Shown: piece by piece, positions 12,805 through 13,957 of the stretch
Position numbering within the stretch: the first letter of the stretch is position 1
Layout of the letters: every line of letters begins with the position of its first letter
Assembly: GCA_009845505.1 (NCBI GenBank)
Contig: VXZL01000595.1
Coordinates: forward strand, 1-13,957
DNA length: 13,957 bases
Reading direction: 5' to 3'
Source: Candidatus Poribacteria bacterium
GTDB lineage: Bacteria; Poribacteria; WGA-4E; WGA-3G
Made by a program: the position numbers and the translations under genes
Notes under the pieces: generated by a model
The model's input: only the letters and a program-made list of their open reading frames with translations
Database searches by the model: none
What the model was told of the DNA's origin: nothing

Positions 12805-13803
12805 CTATCTCTTTTTAACTTCTCCCCAGGTCATGGTTAGCAGGTTCGGTTGGGGTGAAACCGGCAACGCGTATGCCGGGTCAAACCAGTCTCCTCCAGT
12901 ATTCCATGAAAGATGATGCGTCAACTGGGTCCGAACACCACTGTTCAGATCCAGTTTGAAAATCTGAAAATTTCCATGAGTTTCCTGTGTATAAAGCACC
13001 TCTTTTCCGTTGGGTGATAGAGCAGGATATTGTGCGTAGGGGCCGTCTTCTTCGATAAGTTGCTGGAGTCCGGTACCGTCTCGGTTTACGATATAGATTG
13101 TCATTTTCGCCTGCCATACATCCCACACGCCTCTCTTCGCCTCGACCGGTGGCAGCGGATGCTTATTCCAAGTAAAAGCGAGGTTGTCTCCTGCAGCAGA
13201 CCAGGACGGATCGCGTTGAAAATTCACTGCTTTCTTGGGGAGGAGTTGTTTTTGTGCGCCTGTGCGGACGTTGATAAGTGTGAGGCGTCCACCAACATTA
13301 CAAGCAATTTCCATGCCATCTGGCGACCATGCAGGAAAAGAGGCATCCGCAAGCGGTTCTGCATCTTGTTCTCCAAGGGTCGCAATATGGAGAGTAATCG
13401 ATAATTTTCCCCAGTTTATGCGTTCGTAAGCGAACTGCGTACCATCGGGTGACCAAGTTGGATCTGTCCTCCAATCTTCTATCTTGAATTTAAAGTAGCG
13501 TCGTACATTGGATCCATCGGGATCCATCCAGTACAAGTCCCGCGTACCACCGCGATCGGAGACGAAAAGAATCTTCTCACCGGTAGGAGACCAGACGGCT
13601 TGTTGGTCATCTGCGCGGTGTCGTGTTAGGTTCACTTGTTCACTACCGTCGGGGTTCATAATGAAAACGTCGCGATTGCCATCGCGCGTGGAGGTAAACA
13701 GGATTTTGGGGGTCGTCGGTGCTTCTGCGAAAATTGGAGGAACGCTTGTATTCAACGTCCATAGGATAGATATTGCAAAGGTTAACAATCGTCCCATTTT
13801 CAT
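12805..13803 (-). CDS. Secreted TolB-like (PD40) beta-propeller protein
   Basis: A 332-residue exported protein. The N-terminus MKMGRLLTFAISILWTLN is a signal peptide with probable cleavage after FAEA (residue 28). The rest is built from WD40-like PD40 repeats as in TolB: ILFTSTRDGNRDVFIMNPDG (34-53), VWSPTGEKILFVSDRGG (70-86), TWSPDGTQFAYER, AWSPDGMEIACN, SWSAAGDNLAFTW and ALSPNGKEVLYTQE, giving five to six blades. TolB proteins act in the periplasm in envelope complexes; propellers of this kind are also general binding scaffolds, so a Tol-Pal role is not shown. No Pal or TolA gene is adjacent. ATG codons lie at 13803 and two codons later; the Shine-Dalgarno is weak (GGG about 10 nt away). 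A strong promoter is at 13887-13915. It probably leads the operon with the VWA gene. Confidence 0.88.
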   Translation of the reverse strand: MKMGRLLTFAISILWTLNTSVPPIFAEAPTTPKILFTSTRDGNRDVFIMNPDGSEQVNLTRHRADDQQAVWSPTGEKILFVSDRGGTRDLYWMDPDGSNVRRYFKFKIEDWRTDPTWSPDGTQFAYERINWGKLSITLHIATLGEQDAEPLADASFPAWSPDGMEIACNVGGRLTLINVRTGAQKQLLPKKAVNFQRDPSWSAAGDNLAFTWNKHPLPPVEAKRGVWDVWQAKMTIYIVNRDGTGLQQLIEEDGPYAQYPALSPNGKEVLYTQETHGNFQIFKLDLNSGVRTQLTHHLSWNTGGDWFDPAYALPVSPQPNLLTMTWGEVKKR

Positions 13804-13886
13804 AAAGCGTAACCCAAGAAATCAAAATCCGTTTTCATAATAGTAGCGAAAGGGCATCGGTGTTTTTGCAGAATTCAGATTATTTT

Positions 13887-13915
13887 ATTATACCATAGGA
13901 AACGGAGTAGAACAA
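13887..13915 (-). promoter_or_regulatory. Sigma70-like promoter of the TolB-like/VWA operon
   Basis: On the minus strand TTGTTC (13910-13915) is separated by 17 nt from a perfect TATAAT (13887-13892). The predicted start near 13880 gives a leader of about 75 nt before the ATG at 13803. It is back-to-back with the plus-strand promoter at 13923-13951. Confidence 0.7.
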
Positions 13916-13922
13916 ATTAAAG

Positions 13923-13951
13923 TTGACAAGTTCTCTGCTTAATGATACACT
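13923..13951 (+). promoter_or_regulatory. Divergent sigma70-like promoter leading out of the window
   Basis: On the plus strand a perfect TTGACA (13923-13928) is followed after 17 nt by TACACT (13946-13951, 4 of 6 consensus matches). Transcription would start at about the right edge, so the gene it serves is outside the window. Confidence 0.6.
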
Positions 13952-13957
13952 TTTAAG

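Noticed and set aside
12805..13803. Complete Tol-Pal system
   Set aside because: Only the propeller is present; no TolA, TolQ/R, Pal or YbgF-like gene is adjacent, and PD40 propellers are common outside Tol-Pal.

Overview
This window looks like a chromosomal stretch of an uncultivated, environmental Gram-negative-type bacterium of moderate G+C content. The mix of a mandelate racemase-like enzyme, a very large DUF6785/DUF6784-like membrane protein, a secreted TolB-type propeller and many hairpin-forming intergenic repeats resembles Candidatus Poribacteria or related sponge/marine lineages. That placement is an inference from gene style, not a database result. No rRNA, tRNA, transposase, phage gene or CRISPR array was recognised.

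Layout. 1-1268: CaCA-type cation antiporter (minus) with its own sigma70-like promoter. 1269-3212: 14-TM-class membrane protein (minus), also with its own promoter. 3372-4514: enolase-superfamily (mandelate racemase subgroup) enzyme (plus), convergent with a D-2-hydroxyacid dehydrogenase (4511-5458, minus); the two stop codons interlock in TTAA. These two enzymes plus the adjacent membrane protein could form a small sugar-acid or hydroxy-acid uptake and catabolism group, but this is inference from adjacency. 5459-6063: a repeat-rich spacer with a promoter, a terminator hairpin, a doubtful 62-codon ORF and decayed repeats. 6064-7899: a gene broken by two frame changes, with a long intact 3' part that looks like a large helical carbohydrate-active-type protein. 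7997-8338: STAS anti-sigma-factor antagonist-like protein (minus) with a good terminator, divergent from an orphan EcfT/CbiQ-type transmembrane protein (8544-9428, plus).

9562-13803: four minus-strand genes probably read mainly from one strong promoter near 13900: secreted TolB-like beta-propeller, membrane-anchored double-VWA protein with a TonB-like N-terminus, a 98-residue unknown protein, and a MoaB/MogA-type molybdopterin protein. A divergent consensus promoter (13923-13951) points out of the right edge.

The most notable non-coding signal is a family of roughly 19-25-nt palindromes preceded by (G)TAGG, scattered between genes and often placed a few bases after a stop codon. Their stems differ between copies but the changes are compensated on both arms, so the fold is conserved more than the sequence. 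No complete new defence or metabolic system is evident.
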